From Thermoguttaceae bacterium (lineage in GTDB: Bacteria > Planctomycetota > Planctomycetia > Pirellulales > Thermoguttaceae), in NCBI GenBank assembly GCA_017434455.1, contig JAFRFG010000046.1, forward strand, positions 62,001 through 126,000: DNA of 64,000 nucleotides, given 5' to 3'. This document shows positions 17,326 to 26,164 of the stretch, piece after piece (position 1 is the stretch's first letter; each line of letters opens with the position of its first letter). Under the pieces are notes generated by a model. It was not told the DNA's origin. It did no database searches and was given only the letters and a program-made list of their open reading frames with translations. A program made the translations under genes and the position numbers.

Positions 17326-19647
17326 ATGACCGCCCGAAAACAACCGCTTCGACTTTTGCCGCTGTTTCTGATTCTCTGTCTGCTGTGCCCGCTCGGCTTA
17401 TCGGCGGCCCTTTCCCAGGAAAGCCCGCAACAGGGTATGCGCCAGGCCTATCTGCGGGAGCTGGAACCGTGGATCGGCGCGGCCGCCACGCAGCTGCGCC
17501 GGGTCGGGGACGATATGATGGTCTTCGGACTGGGGCAAAGCGGGCACTGGTATATGCAGGCCCACGATACCGCGTTTTGCGCCTTCGCCGTTCTGGGGAC
17601 CGACCCGCTGACCGACGAGTCGCGCGCGGGAATGACGCGCGAGGAGATGAAGGCCGCCGCGCTGGCGATGCTTCGCTATACCCTGCGCACTCACCAGTCG
17701 GGACCGGACGTGTGCGCCGACGGCAAGAAGTGGGGGTGCGGTACCTTCACCCAGCTGGGATTGGAGCGGATGACCGCGGGTATCGACGCGCTGGAGGACG
17801 ACCTCGACGACGAAATGCGGGAACGGCTCAAGAATGTCTACGCCGGCGAGGCGGACTATCTGCTGGGAGTCCCCGTCGCCGCGGGACTGACGAAGGGGAA
17901 TATCCCGGAGGTGAACACCTGGCGCGGAGCCACCCTCTGGAAAGCGGCCGCGCTTTGGCCGGAAAACCCCAACGCCGGGAAGTGGCGCGATAAGGCGATC
18001 GCCCTGCTGATCAACTCTATCTCCGTCCCCTCCGACGAACAGAGCGAGGCGGTCGTCGACGGGCGAATCGTCAAAGAGAGCTTCGCGGGAGCCAATTTTT
18101 TTGAGTCGTACGGCTGCAATCACCACGGCTATCAGAACGTCGGGTATATGAACATCGTTCTGTCGAACCGGGCGCTTCTGTACTTTTGGTGCAAAAAGCA
18201 CGACGTTCCGATCCCCGGAGCGTTCTATCATCATTTATCCGGCCTGTGGACGGTCGTTAAAAGCTGCCTGTTCGACGACGGCCGCCTTCTGCGCGTCGGC
18301 GGAGATACCCGCGTGGCGTACACCTACTGCCAGGACTACGCGATTTTTTCGTGGCTGCTGGCCGCCGACGCCCTCGCCGACCGGGATACCCCGCGGTACG
18401 AGTCCGGATGGCTCGATCAGGTTCACCGCGAACACCAGGAGAACCCCGACGGCTGGTTTATGAAAAAGCGCCTCCGGCGGCTTTGGGAGCTCTCCCCGAT
18501 GTACTTCCAGCGGCTGGAGGGGGACAAGGCGTGCACGCTGGCCAGCGCCGCCTATTGGCATCGGATCTTTGATCTCGACGCCCCCCGCGCGGAAGGAAAC
18601 ACCCCCCAGCGGCTGAACGCCTGGAGCGACGATTACCACGGCACGTGGATGGTTCGGGGCAAGGATCGCGTCGCCTCGTGGACCTGGCGCGCCGCCGGGA
18701 GGCCGACCGGGATCTGTGTTCCCGCCGACGGTTCGGATATGGCCGACTGGCAGGGGAATTTTCTGCCGGAACTGCGCGGTGCCGGGCTGATTCACTCGAC
18801 TAAGCCGACCGAGTGGACCGGCGAGTCGTTCGACGGAGGATTCGTGACCTGCGGCCGCTGTGAGGCGCGCTCCGGCGCCCCTCTGGCCGAGGGGGACCAC
18901 GCCGATTTTATCGGCGCCGTCTGGGGGTCGTTCTGCGCCCTGCCCGACGACCGAACCGTCGTCGTTCTTCAGTACGCCAAGGCGCTGTCGCCCTGCTACC
19001 TGACCGGCTTAAGCGCGCTGAATCTGCGCCTTCCCAACGGCCCGTTCAACGGCGATCAGAGGACGTTTTACAACGGAAGCGGCAATAACGCCGATGAGAC
19101 GGCATCCGTAACGTACGCCCCCCATCCGGAAGGGGACGAACTTGTCGACAACGGCGGCAATTGGATCAACGCCGACAATAAACTCGGCGTCACCGCCATC
19201 TACGGGGGCACGCCCTTCCTTTCGCGTTCCCCGAGCCAGGACACCTATATGAACAAGGGAGACAAAACGTCGCTGATCGGCGGTTTCCTCTACTGCGACG
19301 TGATCGCGCAGAAGCGCTTTTTCGAGCCGACGCTCTTTGAGGAGAACGCCGAGATCTTCGACTGCGGCGCGCTGCTCCGGACCGAAACGGCCGAGCAGAC
19401 CAAGGCCGGCTGCGGCGCCGCCGCCCGGCGCCTGACGCTCGACACCCCCGCGCGAATTCGTGCGGTGGAGATCACCGGCGCCAACGGAAAAACCTACATC
19501 TTAGCCGCTAACTTCAACCGCGAACCGCAAACCTTCACCCTCCCGACCGACGGCCGCGCCGCCGTACGCCTGGCGACCGGAGAAAAACTCTCCGGTCCCC
19601 TCACCCTCGAAGCGGCCGAGGCGGCGCTGTTTGTGGTTGGCCAGTAG
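17326..19647 (+). CDS. Secreted protein, possible alpha/alpha-toroid polysaccharide lyase
   Basis: 773 residues with a signal peptide (LLPLFLILCLLCPLGLSAA). Residues 30-410 are helix-rich with repeated Trp, Tyr and His (GHWYMQAHDTAF, YGCNHHGYQNVGYMN), resembling the helical toroid of heparinase II/III and alginate lyases; residues 410-773 look beta-rich, as in the C-terminal sandwich of those enzymes. I see no full diagnostic signature, so the lyase assignment is tentative and no substrate can be named. It stands alone between the RND terminator and a convergent leucine-rich-repeat gene, with a shared hairpin after it. Confidence 0.55.
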   Translation: MTARKQPLRLLPLFLILCLLCPLGLSAALSQESPQQGMRQAYLRELEPWIGAAATQLRRVGDDMMVFGLGQSGHWYMQAHDTAFCAFAVLGTDPLTDESRAGMTREEMKAAALAMLRYTLRTHQSGPDVCADGKKWGCGTFTQLGLERMTAGIDALEDDLDDEMRERLKNVYAGEADYLLGVPVAAGLTKGNIPEVNTWRGATLWKAAALWPENPNAGKWRDKAIALLINSISVPSDEQSEAVVDGRIVKESFAGANFFESYGCNHHGYQNVGYMNIVLSNRALLYFWCKKHDVPIPGAFYHHLSGLWTVVKSCLFDDGRLLRVGGDTRVAYTYCQDYAIFSWLLAADALADRDTPRYESGWLDQVHREHQENPDGWFMKKRLRRLWELSPMYFQRLEGDKACTLASAAYWHRIFDLDAPRAEGNTPQRLNAWSDDYHGTWMVRGKDRVASWTWRAAGRPTGICVPADGSDMADWQGNFLPELRGAGLIHSTKPTEWTGESFDGGFVTCGRCEARSGAPLAEGDHADFIGAVWGSFCALPDDRTVVVLQYAKALSPCYLTGLSALNLRLPNGPFNGDQRTFYNGSGNNADETASVTYAPHPEGDELVDNGGNWINADNKLGVTAIYGGTPFLSRSPSQDTYMNKGDKTSLIGGFLYCDVIAQKRFFEPTLFEENAEIFDCGALLRTETAEQTKAGCGAAARRLTLDTPARIRAVEITGANGKTYILAANFNREPQTFTLPTDGRAAVRLATGEKLSGPLTLEAAEAALFVVGQ

Positions 19648-19694
19648 ATCGCTCCCGGTACCGGTCGGTCGAGGAAAGCTTTCCCTCGCACAAA

Positions 19695-19733
19695 CGAAAA
19701 ACAGCCGCGCCTTCTTTGGGCGCGGCTGTTTCG
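19695..19733. terminator. Bidirectional terminator between convergent genes
   Basis: Long stem ACAGCCGCGC / GCGCGGCTGT extended by GAAA/TTTC arms, between the 17326 gene (+) and the LRR gene (-). A/T runs on both sides suit both directions. Confidence 0.7.
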
Positions 19734-19779
19734 TTCCCTTAGGGGACCGGGTTCCGAAAAAGGAACCGCGGCGGCTGTT

Positions 19780-20652
19780 TTACAGCTCCTTCAACGGGAT
19801 GTTGCGCCGTTCGGCGTATCTCCAGGCGACCGAACCGCTCTTGGCGGTGATGGTCAGCTTGGGGCAGCCGCTGAAGGCGTTGTCTCCGATCTCGCGGACC
19901 GAGGCGGGGATCGTGACACTCTCCAGAGATCCGCAGTCCATGAACGTCCTATCCCCGATCTCGCGGACCGAAGAGGGAATCTCGACGCTCACCAGCGAGG
20001 AGCAGCCCCTAAACGCCTCATCCTCGATCTCGCGAACCGAATCCGGGATCGTGATACCCGCAAGCGAGACGCAGTCTCTAAACGCCTCATCTTCGATTTC
20101 GCGGACCGAATCCGGGATCGTGACACTCTTCAGAGATCCGCAGCCGCCAAACGCGCTGTCGCCGATGATGGTGACCGAAGAGGGGATTTCAAACGAAGTT
20201 CTCTTCCCCGGGCAGCAACGCAGGACTTTCTTGTTCCTCGAGTAAAGAGCCCCGTCGATACTGCGGTACGCCCTGTTGCCCGAATCGACTTCGATACTGT
20301 CCAGCGAGCTACAGCCCCAAAACGCGTCATCTTCGATCTCGCGGACCGAGGCCGGTATGGTAACGCTCGCAAGCGAGATACAGCCACGAAACGCCTCATC
20401 TTCGATCTCGCGGACCGAATCGGGGATCGTGACACTCTCCAGCAAGCTGCACCCGGCAAACGCGTGATCACCGATCTCGAGGACCGTGGAGGGGATCGTG
20501 AAAGACTTCACATCCCTGGGACACCGTCTCAGTTCTCTTCCGCCATCCGAGTACTCCGCCTCCTGCGCGAAGAGGGGAGCGAGGACCAATAGAGCAGCCG
20601 TCCAGACAATCGATCGGGTCAATCCCCTTCTCATAGCTTCTGTCTTCTTCAT
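19780..20652 (-). CDS. BspA-type leucine-rich repeat protein, secreted
   Basis: 290 residues. I choose the ATG at 20652 (MKKTEAMRRG) because GAGGAGG precedes it; it opens a signal peptide ending near PLFAQ. The mature protein is about eight LRR_5 repeats of about 23 residues with the pattern IPxSVREIxDxAFxGCxSLxSVT, interrupted once by a DSGNRAYRSIDGALYSRNKK segment, as commonly found between BspA repeats. BspA-like proteins mediate surface adhesion and are abundant in gut and oral microbes and in trichomonads. No anchor or sorting domain is visible after the last repeat. The repeats are very similar at DNA level, so copy number may vary between strains. Confidence 0.85.
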   Translation of the reverse strand: MKKTEAMRRGLTRSIVWTAALLVLAPLFAQEAEYSDGGRELRRCPRDVKSFTIPSTVLEIGDHAFAGCSLLESVTIPDSVREIEDEAFRGCISLASVTIPASVREIEDDAFWGCSSLDSIEVDSGNRAYRSIDGALYSRNKKVLRCCPGKRTSFEIPSSVTIIGDSAFGGCGSLKSVTIPDSVREIEDEAFRDCVSLAGITIPDSVREIEDEAFRGCSSLVSVEIPSSVREIGDRTFMDCGSLESVTIPASVREIGDNAFSGCPKLTITAKSGSVAWRYAERRNIPLKEL

Positions 20653-20827
20653 TTCGTCCTCCTCTAACGCGGCTTCCTCAGCCATTGTTTTGACCGATAT
20701 GGTTCACATATCGGACGTACAATCCCTCATCGGGACCCCCTACGGCCGGCGGGAGAAGCCGCGTCATTGTTACCGCCGCCGGCGCGTTCGAGGTATTCGG
20801 AACCGAAAAACCGGTTCCGGTCATCAG

Positions 20828-21193
20828 TCAGTCATCTTTGTCGTCGTCATCCTTGTCGTCGTCATCCTTGTCATCGTCCGGATCGTCGTCATCATCGTCG
20901 TCGAACAAGTCATCGTCATCGTCGTCGTCCCCGTCATCGGCTTTTGCCTGATCCGCGGCGGTTTCGGCGGGAGCGGCTTCAGCAGGGGCGGCTTCGGCAG
21001 GAGCGGCCTCTTTGGAAGCGGCTTCGGCGGGGGCGGCCTCTGCGGGAGCAGACTCAGCGGGAGCGGCGGCGGCCGGAGCGGAGGAAGCGTCGGACTGATT
21101 GTTCGCGGTGTTCGAACATTTCGAGCACCCGGTGAACGCTACCAGCGCCACCGCCAGCATCATGAAAAACGCGCATACAAAGATCTTTTTCAT
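20828..21193 (-). CDS. Small lipoprotein with Ala/Pro/Glu repeats and an acidic tail
   Basis: 121 residues. The ATG at 21193 follows AAGGAG with a six-base spacer. The lipobox is FTGC (C23), so the mature protein is lipid-anchored. Residues 40-85 repeat AAPAEAAPAEA, and the last 40 residues are almost only aspartate with spaced lysines and two DDDDK units before the final DD. The family is unknown. The tail could bind calcium or other cations, and the Ala/Pro part resembles a rigid spacer; both are inference. Tandem codon repeats (gtcgtcgtcatcc type) make slippage likely. Confidence 0.75.
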   Translation of the reverse strand: MKKIFVCAFFMMLAVALVAFTGCSKCSNTANNQSDASSAPAAAAPAESAPAEAAPAEAASKEAAPAEAAPAEAAPAETAADQAKADDGDDDDDDDLFDDDDDDDPDDDKDDDDKDDDDKDD

Positions 21194-21208
21194 CGAAAAC
21201 TCCTTCAT

Positions 21209-21651
21209 TCTTCTGTCTCATTTTTGACTTTTCGAGACCATCCGCGAAACGGATGCGGAAGATCAAGAACCATCCAACCACAGGAAACGGAACCCCCACG
21301 GAGCGCCTGAGGACTGGGGAGCCGAACAAAGGTGAACCTCAAAACGAAATACGCGTCCAGTGGTCCACGGGGATTATTCTACCCACCGCACCATCTCAGC
21401 GCAACAAGAGAAAGGCCCCTTATCTGGAAAAATTTCTGTTTGTCATACTGGATTAAAAGCCCAGTTTAGGCAACCCTCGGCCGCGGACCTTCCCAAGAGC
21501 GCTTGAATACTGCTGCCGTGGGGAACCTTTCAGATTAGGAGAATCACTGCGGCAATGCGCTCCCGGTGGTCGCTAAAGTTTACGAGCCGCGGCGCGGCGA
21601 ACGGCTGCCCAAAGAATTGCCGCGGGCACAACGGCCGCCGGGCCTCCCGGC
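21209..21651. other. Gap without a recognised gene
   Basis: About 440 bases upstream of the acidic lipoprotein and downstream of the tRNA. No convincing reading frame, hairpin-rich RNA or repeat was recognised. It contains one copy of TTTAGGCAA (21465-21473). It presumably holds the promoter for the minus-strand lipoprotein. Confidence 0.4.
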
Positions 21652-21688
21652 AAAAAAAGGGTTTTCGGCCGGTAGGCCAAAAACCCTT
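21652..21688 (-). terminator. Terminator of the tRNA-Ile gene
   Basis: Stem AAGGGTTTT-GGCC / GGCC-AAAACCCTT (21657-21688), followed on the minus strand by T7 (plus-strand A run at 21652-21658). Confidence 0.75.
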
Positions 21689-21694
21689 GAGAAT

Positions 21695-21768
21695 GGGCGT
21701 ACATGGACTCGAACCATGGACCTCGTCCTTATCAGGGACGCGCTCTAACCAAACTGAGCTACACGCCC
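21695..21768 (-). tRNA. tRNA-Ile (anticodon GAT)
   Basis: 74 bases fold as a cloverleaf on the minus strand: acceptor GGGCGTG pairing with TACGCCC (one G-T pair), D-arm TAGCTCAG...GAGCG, anticodon stem TCCCT/AGGGA around loop CTGATAA giving GAT, and T-arm GGTTCGAGTCC. The CCA end is not encoded. It is a single-copy tRNA with its own terminator, not near an rRNA operon within this window. Confidence 0.95.
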
Positions 21769-21856
21769 GAAGCGTAAGATGTATTCTATGGCCTTTTGCC
21801 CGGCCGACAAGGGGGAGGGAGGTTATTTCGCCCGGAAACGGGAAAAAACCGGCGGC

Positions 21857-22672
21857 CTATTCCCCCTTCGACTCCGATTCCCCGGTATCGGTATCCCCCG
21901 CCGATCCGGCGGCGCGGCGCAGAACCAAGGTGACCGGCGTCCCGACCTCGGGAATGCGTTCGGTGAACGGCTCGAATTCCAAGGCGTCGTTATCTGAACT
22001 GCTTTCAAAGGGGACATCGAGGACCGAGGCGGGGAAGTTCGAGACCCCGATCACCTCGCCGGTCGCGTCGGCCATGTAGAAAGACCGCCCCTTAGCGTCC
22101 TTGGCCATCGTCCCGCCCGTAAAGACCCACGGGGATGACATCTCCTGACCGCCGCCGGCCTGGCGCACCAACTCCTGAGCGCGGCGCTGATGAACCTCAT
22201 CCCCCTCGCGCCATCGAACGAGAATCTCGATCTCCTCACCGCTGGGAGGGACGAATTCCGGCGAAAACCGCGCGGGAGCCCCCGGCCGCGCGCCGATGAC
22301 CAGAAGCGCGGCGTGCAGGAGATACGGCTTCACCTCGAGCGAGACGATCGACTCGTGCTCCTTACTGTTTTTGCCGCAGGCGAAGAACTCCAGCAGACCC
22401 TGGCGCAGACAGATCGTTCCGAGCAGAAGAACCTCCCCGCGGTCGGGAGTGATCCAGATCGGGCCGTTCGGGTCGAGCCGCTTCAGTCGGGCGGCCAGGG
22501 CCGCGCTCCCATCGGCGGCGTCGGTCCCCAGCGCGTCGGAATCGGCGAAGTCGCCGCGCAAAACGACCGGGTCCGGGGACGCGGCCGGAGGGGTGTCTTC
22601 CCCAAAGAGGAGCGCCGGCGCAAAAAGGGGAATACTCACGCAAAAAATAACGACGGAAAAACGATGTGGCAT
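21857..22672 (-). CDS. YdjY-domain protein, secreted
   Basis: 271 residues with a signal peptide (VVIFCVSIPLFAPALLFGE). The body matches the YdjY-domain pattern common in planctomycetes: GLLEFFACGKNSKEHESIVS, LLHAALLVIGARPG, WVFTGG, and a C-terminal VSNFPASVLDVPFESSS then TERIPEVGTPVTLVLR. The function is unknown; E. coli YdjY is a predicted ferredoxin-like periplasmic protein, and a structural or redox-related envelope role is only a guess. The gene diverges from the 22925 gene. Confidence 0.75.
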   Translation of the reverse strand: MPHRFSVVIFCVSIPLFAPALLFGEDTPPAASPDPVVLRGDFADSDALGTDAADGSAALAARLKRLDPNGPIWITPDRGEVLLLGTICLRQGLLEFFACGKNSKEHESIVSLEVKPYLLHAALLVIGARPGAPARFSPEFVPPSGEEIEILVRWREGDEVHQRRAQELVRQAGGGQEMSSPWVFTGGTMAKDAKGRSFYMADATGEVIGVSNFPASVLDVPFESSSDNDALEFEPFTERIPEVGTPVTLVLRRAAGSAGDTDTGESESKGE

Positions 22673-22824
22673 AAAATAAATACTCCGTGAGGAATGATCA
22701 AACCCGCGCGGCCGCTCAGGACGGCTGCCTCTATGGCATCGCGGACCTCAACCATTGTACCGCGCGTCCCCGCCCGGGGGAACAGCGGCGGTCAATAACG
22801 CGCCCCGAACTTATGACGCGTTGC

Positions 22825-22853
22825 TTGTCTTGCCTTGGAATCGGTGCTAGAAT
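22825..22853 (+). promoter_or_regulatory. Candidate extended -10 promoter
   Basis: TTGTCT (22825-22830), a 17-base spacer and TAGAAT (22848-22853) preceded by TGC, an extended -10. A start site near 22860 would exclude the TTG start at 22835 and supports translation from 22925. Confidence 0.55.
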
Positions 22854-22924
22854 TTCGTCTGTTTAGGGCTTTATCCAAGGAAGATACCGCACGTCGTCCA
22901 CCGAACCATCATACCCCGCTACCT

Positions 22925-23767
22925 ATGGCTTCATCGAAGGCAGACCCCGACCGGCGTTCCCCCCAAAACAGCGATCCCTCCCGCGATCCGCTCGTACACC
23001 TCCAAGAGGAGGGGTTCCTCCTCGATATCCCCGGATTATGTTCGGGACCGTGGCTTGCGTCGATGGCACCGAAGATGCGTCCGGAGAAAACCCCCGGCGG
23101 CTGGGAACTCTCGAATGAAGATCGGTTCGATTACCCCGGCGACTCCTATCACTACCGGCTTTATACATCCAAGGGGCCGACGGTCAAAAGGCATATCCTC
23201 TGGCTTCCCGAAGATAAGATCCTTCTTCTGGCCGACGAGGTTCACGCTTGCGGCCGAACCGGCGGGCCCGGCGGTGAGTTCGTCTATCGAACCACTCTCC
23301 CGATCGACGGGCCGGCGGTGTTTGAGCCCGATAGTCTCGCTCGGGAAATCTACGCCGTCGGCGCGCGCCGAAAGGTCCTCGCCCGGATCGTTCCGCTCTC
23401 CCTCCCCGAGTGGCGAAGCGACCGCCGCGCAGGGGATTTCTCCCTGACCGGCGAGGGGCTTGTCCTCACCGCGGCGGGGCGAAACCGGCTCTTCGCCGCG
23501 ATTCTGATCGACTTCGAGCCGACCCGCGTCGGCCGCCGAGTCAAAATGACCTGGCGCCGCCTGACCGTGGGGGAGAATTCCGAGAAAGCGGACGACGCCG
23601 TGGCGGTCGGGTTCCGCTACCACGCCGGAGGCGACCAGTATCTCATCTACCGCTCGCTCGAACAGGCTGCGCCCCGTTCGGTCCTGGGGGAGCACATTCT
23701 CGACGGCTTCGTCGTCTCCCGATTCACCCCCAACGAGGAGGCCGATTATGTCTTTCGTCAGCCGTAA
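22925..23767 (+). CDS. Hypothetical protein, beta-rich, cytoplasmic-looking
   Basis: 280 residues from the ATG at 22925, chosen because a promoter-like element at 22825-22853 lies upstream of it. There is no signal peptide. The pattern of short beta-strands, with HRSL-like and VLGEHILDGFVVSRF segments at the C-terminus, resembles the C-terminal beta-sandwich seen in heparinase II/III-type planctomycete proteins, without the catalytic toroid. I do not recognise a defined family. The NUDIX gene follows 80 bases downstream on the same strand, so they may be co-transcribed. Confidence 0.6.
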   Translation: MASSKADPDRRSPQNSDPSRDPLVHLQEEGFLLDIPGLCSGPWLASMAPKMRPEKTPGGWELSNEDRFDYPGDSYHYRLYTSKGPTVKRHILWLPEDKILLLADEVHACGRTGGPGGEFVYRTTLPIDGPAVFEPDSLAREIYAVGARRKVLARIVPLSLPEWRSDRRAGDFSLTGEGLVLTAAGRNRLFAAILIDFEPTRVGRRVKMTWRRLTVGENSEKADDAVAVGFRYHAGGDQYLIYRSLEQAAPRSVLGEHILDGFVVSRFTPNEEADYVFRQP

Positions 23768-23847
23768 GCGCGCGTAAAAAGACCGATACTCAAAAAACAA
23801 TGCCGTCAGGACAATAAAACATTCACCTTTTAAGGAGTGTTGCCGCC

Positions 23848-24417
23848 GTGTCAGACAGCCAGCAGCCGGAAGAAGTCCTCCTTCACTGTCGCATATTTGA
23901 CATCATCAAAAAGTACCAGATCGGCCAGAGCGGGAAAAAGCACGAGCGGTTCGTCGTTCGGCATCCCGGCGGCGTGGCGATCCTGCCGGTTCTCTCCGAA
24001 AATGAGGTGGTCCTGATCCGCCAGTACCGCAGCGCCGTCGACCAATACATCTACGAACTCCCCGCGGGAACCCGGGAGAAGGGGGAGGACATCCGGCACA
24101 CGGCCGAGCGGGAGCTGATCGAGGAGACCGGGTTCCGCGCCGGGCGCTGGACCTTTATGACGGCGTTCTGGTCCTCGCCGGGGATCCTCACCGAGAAGAT
24201 CTATATCTACCGCGCCGACGATTTAACGGCGGGGGATTCGGCGACCGAAGACGGCGAGATACTCAAGCCCTGTATCCTTCATCGTGACGAGATCGTGAAA
24301 CTCATCCAATCGGGCCAGATCGCCGACGGAAAGACGCTGGTCGCCCTGCTGGGATGGCTCGGCGGTGTTCTTCCCGGTGAAAATCAAGACGGTCAAGAAA
24401 AACCCGGGACAACTTGA
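23848..24417 (+). CDS. NUDIX hydrolase, ADP-ribose pyrophosphatase type
   Basis: 189 residues starting with GTG at 23848, ten bases after AAGGAG. The complete NUDIX box G-x5-E-x7-R-E-U-x-E-E-x-G-U is present around residues 72-94 (GTREKGED...AERELIEETGF), giving Mg-dependent hydrolysis of a nucleoside diphosphate linked to X. The preceding QYRSAVDQYIYELPAG is characteristic of ADP-ribose/ADP-sugar pyrophosphatases (NudF-like). The enzyme is cytoplasmic and probably clears ADP-ribose. The GTG start is uncertain by a few codons. Confidence 0.85.
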   Translation: MSDSQQPEEVLLHCRIFDIIKKYQIGQSGKKHERFVVRHPGGVAILPVLSENEVVLIRQYRSAVDQYIYELPAGTREKGEDIRHTAERELIEETGFRAGRWTFMTAFWSSPGILTEKIYIYRADDLTAGDSATEDGEILKPCILHRDEIVKLIQSGQIADGKTLVALLGWLGGVLPGENQDGQEKPGTT

Positions 24418-24480
24418 TATTATCAAGAAAGCCCCGGGTATTTTGGGATAATCAAGAAAAATCAAAGGCGGCGGCGCGCG

Positions 24481-25971
24481 TCAGCTCAAGGGGCCGCCGG
24501 TCGTGTCCTCTTCGTTCTCCCGACGCGTGCCTTGGTCTTCCCCGCGGCCGAGACGGAACGAGGAAAGTCCGGTCTGCATATCGCGGATTTTGCGGATCAG
24601 GGCGACTTCCTGCTCCACCTCCAGTTCCAGCAGCCGCAGCTGCTCCAGGTAGGCACTGCTCTGGGGGGGGATACCCTCCGTCGACGGCTCGCGCCGGGGC
24701 GGCTGCTCTTCACCGCCGTGCGGCTCGCACTGAAGAGTATGCTCCAGAGGATCCTCGCCGGGACGAGGGGTATTGCGCGCCAGACGTTCACGAAGGCGGC
24801 GTTCCAGCTCCGGATCGATCGGCCCGTCCTCTTCGTCGAGCTCTTCCTCATCGAGCGGCTCTTCCTCGTCCCACGGCTCGCGGGCGTCGCCGTCGCCGTC
24901 GCGTACGGTCTCCGAATCGGTATAGACGCTCAGCGACAGCGCAGGGGTCTCGATCCGGTCGGAAAAACGAAGCCCCGCGTCATCGGCCGCCGCGGCGGCG
25001 GTTTCACCCGCGGACTGATCGCCTTGTTCCCCCTCCTGCTCGTCGTCCAGCGAACCGAACTCCACCACGCCGGAAGCGGCGGGGGGGTTCTCCTCGTTTC
25101 GCGCGGCGGAAGAATCGGCCGGGAACGGTTCGGCGGGCATCTGGCCGCCAGCCGGCTCGTCGTGCTGGCCGCCGGAGATCTGCTGCAGCGATTCCCAGCT
25201 GTGCTGAACCACGCACTCGTCGATCATCCCGGGGGTCTTCCCGAAGGTCGGGCCGAGCAGAAGGGCCAGGTCGGCGACCTGGTTGATCAGACGGGGAACC
25301 CCGTCGCAGAGCCGGTGAACCAGCCGAGAGGCCTCACGGGTGAAGGGGGTCGTCTGGCAGGCGGCGGTGCGCGCGGCGATATATCGTTCGGTCTCGGTCC
25401 GGTTGAACGGTTCGAGCCATTCGCGCACGACGACCCGCTGCGTGAATCGGGCCAGCTTCGGGTGAAGCAGACGCTCCTCCAAAGAGGGGGTGCCGAACAG
25501 CGCGATTCGGACGCGAACCTCGTTGCCGGAGGTCAAATCGAGGATCGACCGAAGTTCGTCAAATATAAACAGAGGAAGCCGCTCGGCGTCGTCGATCAGC
25601 AGGAAGAACCGGCCGTAGTCGCTGCGCCGAAGGTACTCTAAAAGACGGAGGCGAAGATCGCTCTCATTGCCGGAGGTATCGCAGTTTAACTCGTAGAGGA
25701 GCCGGGACCAGAAGGCCTGTCGGTCGGGAAACCGAAAACCGGTCATCGCGATGACCGGCGCTTCCATCTCGAACTGGCCGGCCAGCAGACGCGCCAGGAG
25801 GGTTTTGCCGACCCCCGCGTCGCCAAAGACCAGCGATACCCCCTCGCCGCGGTCGAGCGAGCGGAAGACTTTCTGTCGTGCCTGTAAAATGGCAGCCGCG
25901 GGGAAAAACGCGTCGACATCGGGGAAGGCCGTGAACGGTCTTTTCTTTGGCATGCTTTCCCGATAATCCAT
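24481..25971 (-). CDS. ExeA/GspA-like AAA ATPase with an acidic C-terminal extension
   Basis: 496 residues. The ATG at 25971 follows GGAGGTTGGA, a better start than codons further upstream. Residues 10-265 form an ExeA-type AAA ATPase: Walker A GDAGVGKT, Walker B FFLLIDDAE, sensor region ALFGTPSLEERL, and the family's ending LCDGVPRLINQVADLALLLG. In type II secretion the family acts in secretin assembly; stand-alone planctomycete members are uncharacterised. The C-terminal 230 residues are Glu/Asp/Pro-rich, with runs such as EEEPLDEEELDEED and a short coiled-coil-like end (LEQLRLLELEVEQEVALI). No transmembrane segment or peptidoglycan-binding domain is visible, and no secretion genes are nearby. 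Confidence 0.8.
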   Translation of the reverse strand: MDYRESMPKKRPFTAFPDVDAFFPAAAILQARQKVFRSLDRGEGVSLVFGDAGVGKTLLARLLAGQFEMEAPVIAMTGFRFPDRQAFWSRLLYELNCDTSGNESDLRLRLLEYLRRSDYGRFFLLIDDAERLPLFIFDELRSILDLTSGNEVRVRIALFGTPSLEERLLHPKLARFTQRVVVREWLEPFNRTETERYIAARTAACQTTPFTREASRLVHRLCDGVPRLINQVADLALLLGPTFGKTPGMIDECVVQHSWESLQQISGGQHDEPAGGQMPAEPFPADSSAARNEENPPAASGVVEFGSLDDEQEGEQGDQSAGETAAAAADDAGLRFSDRIETPALSLSVYTDSETVRDGDGDAREPWDEEEPLDEEELDEEDGPIDPELERRLRERLARNTPRPGEDPLEHTLQCEPHGGEEQPPRREPSTEGIPPQSSAYLEQLRLLELEVEQEVALIRKIRDMQTGLSSFRLGRGEDQGTRRENEEDTTGGPLS

Positions 25972-26095
25972 TCCAACCTCCAAGGAACACACTTTCGCCG
26001 AGCGTGTCGACAGCCCGGGCCTTGTCGGAATTATCGGCATAAAACAAACAAAACTAAAGAAAAAAACTTAAGGGGGTCAGCGCTTAACAAGGGAC

Positions 26096-26127
26096 AAAAA
26101 AAGCCGTCCCGCGGGGAGCGGGACGGC
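26096..26127 (-). terminator. Terminator of the Gly/Met-rich protein gene
   Basis: Stem GCCGTCCCGC / GCGGGACGGC with a GGGGA loop and, on the minus strand, a T7 run (A run 26096-26102). Confidence 0.85.
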
Positions 26128-26164
26128 TTTCGCAAAGGTTTTCATCAAGGAGGGAAGGGTCGGC

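Noticed and set aside
20828-20890. DDDDK units as an epitope-tag contaminant
   Set aside because: The aspartate block is continuous with a natural lipoprotein that has its own lipobox and ribosome site; spacing varies, and no vector sequence adjoins it.
21253-21651. Small protein or structured RNA upstream of the acidic lipoprotein
   Set aside because: The few open frames are short and have neither a ribosome site nor recognisable motifs; no stable conserved RNA fold was recognised.
22835-22924. TTG start adding 30 residues to the hypothetical protein
   Set aside because: It lies within a promoter-like element at 22825-22853 and before the expected transcript start near 22860.
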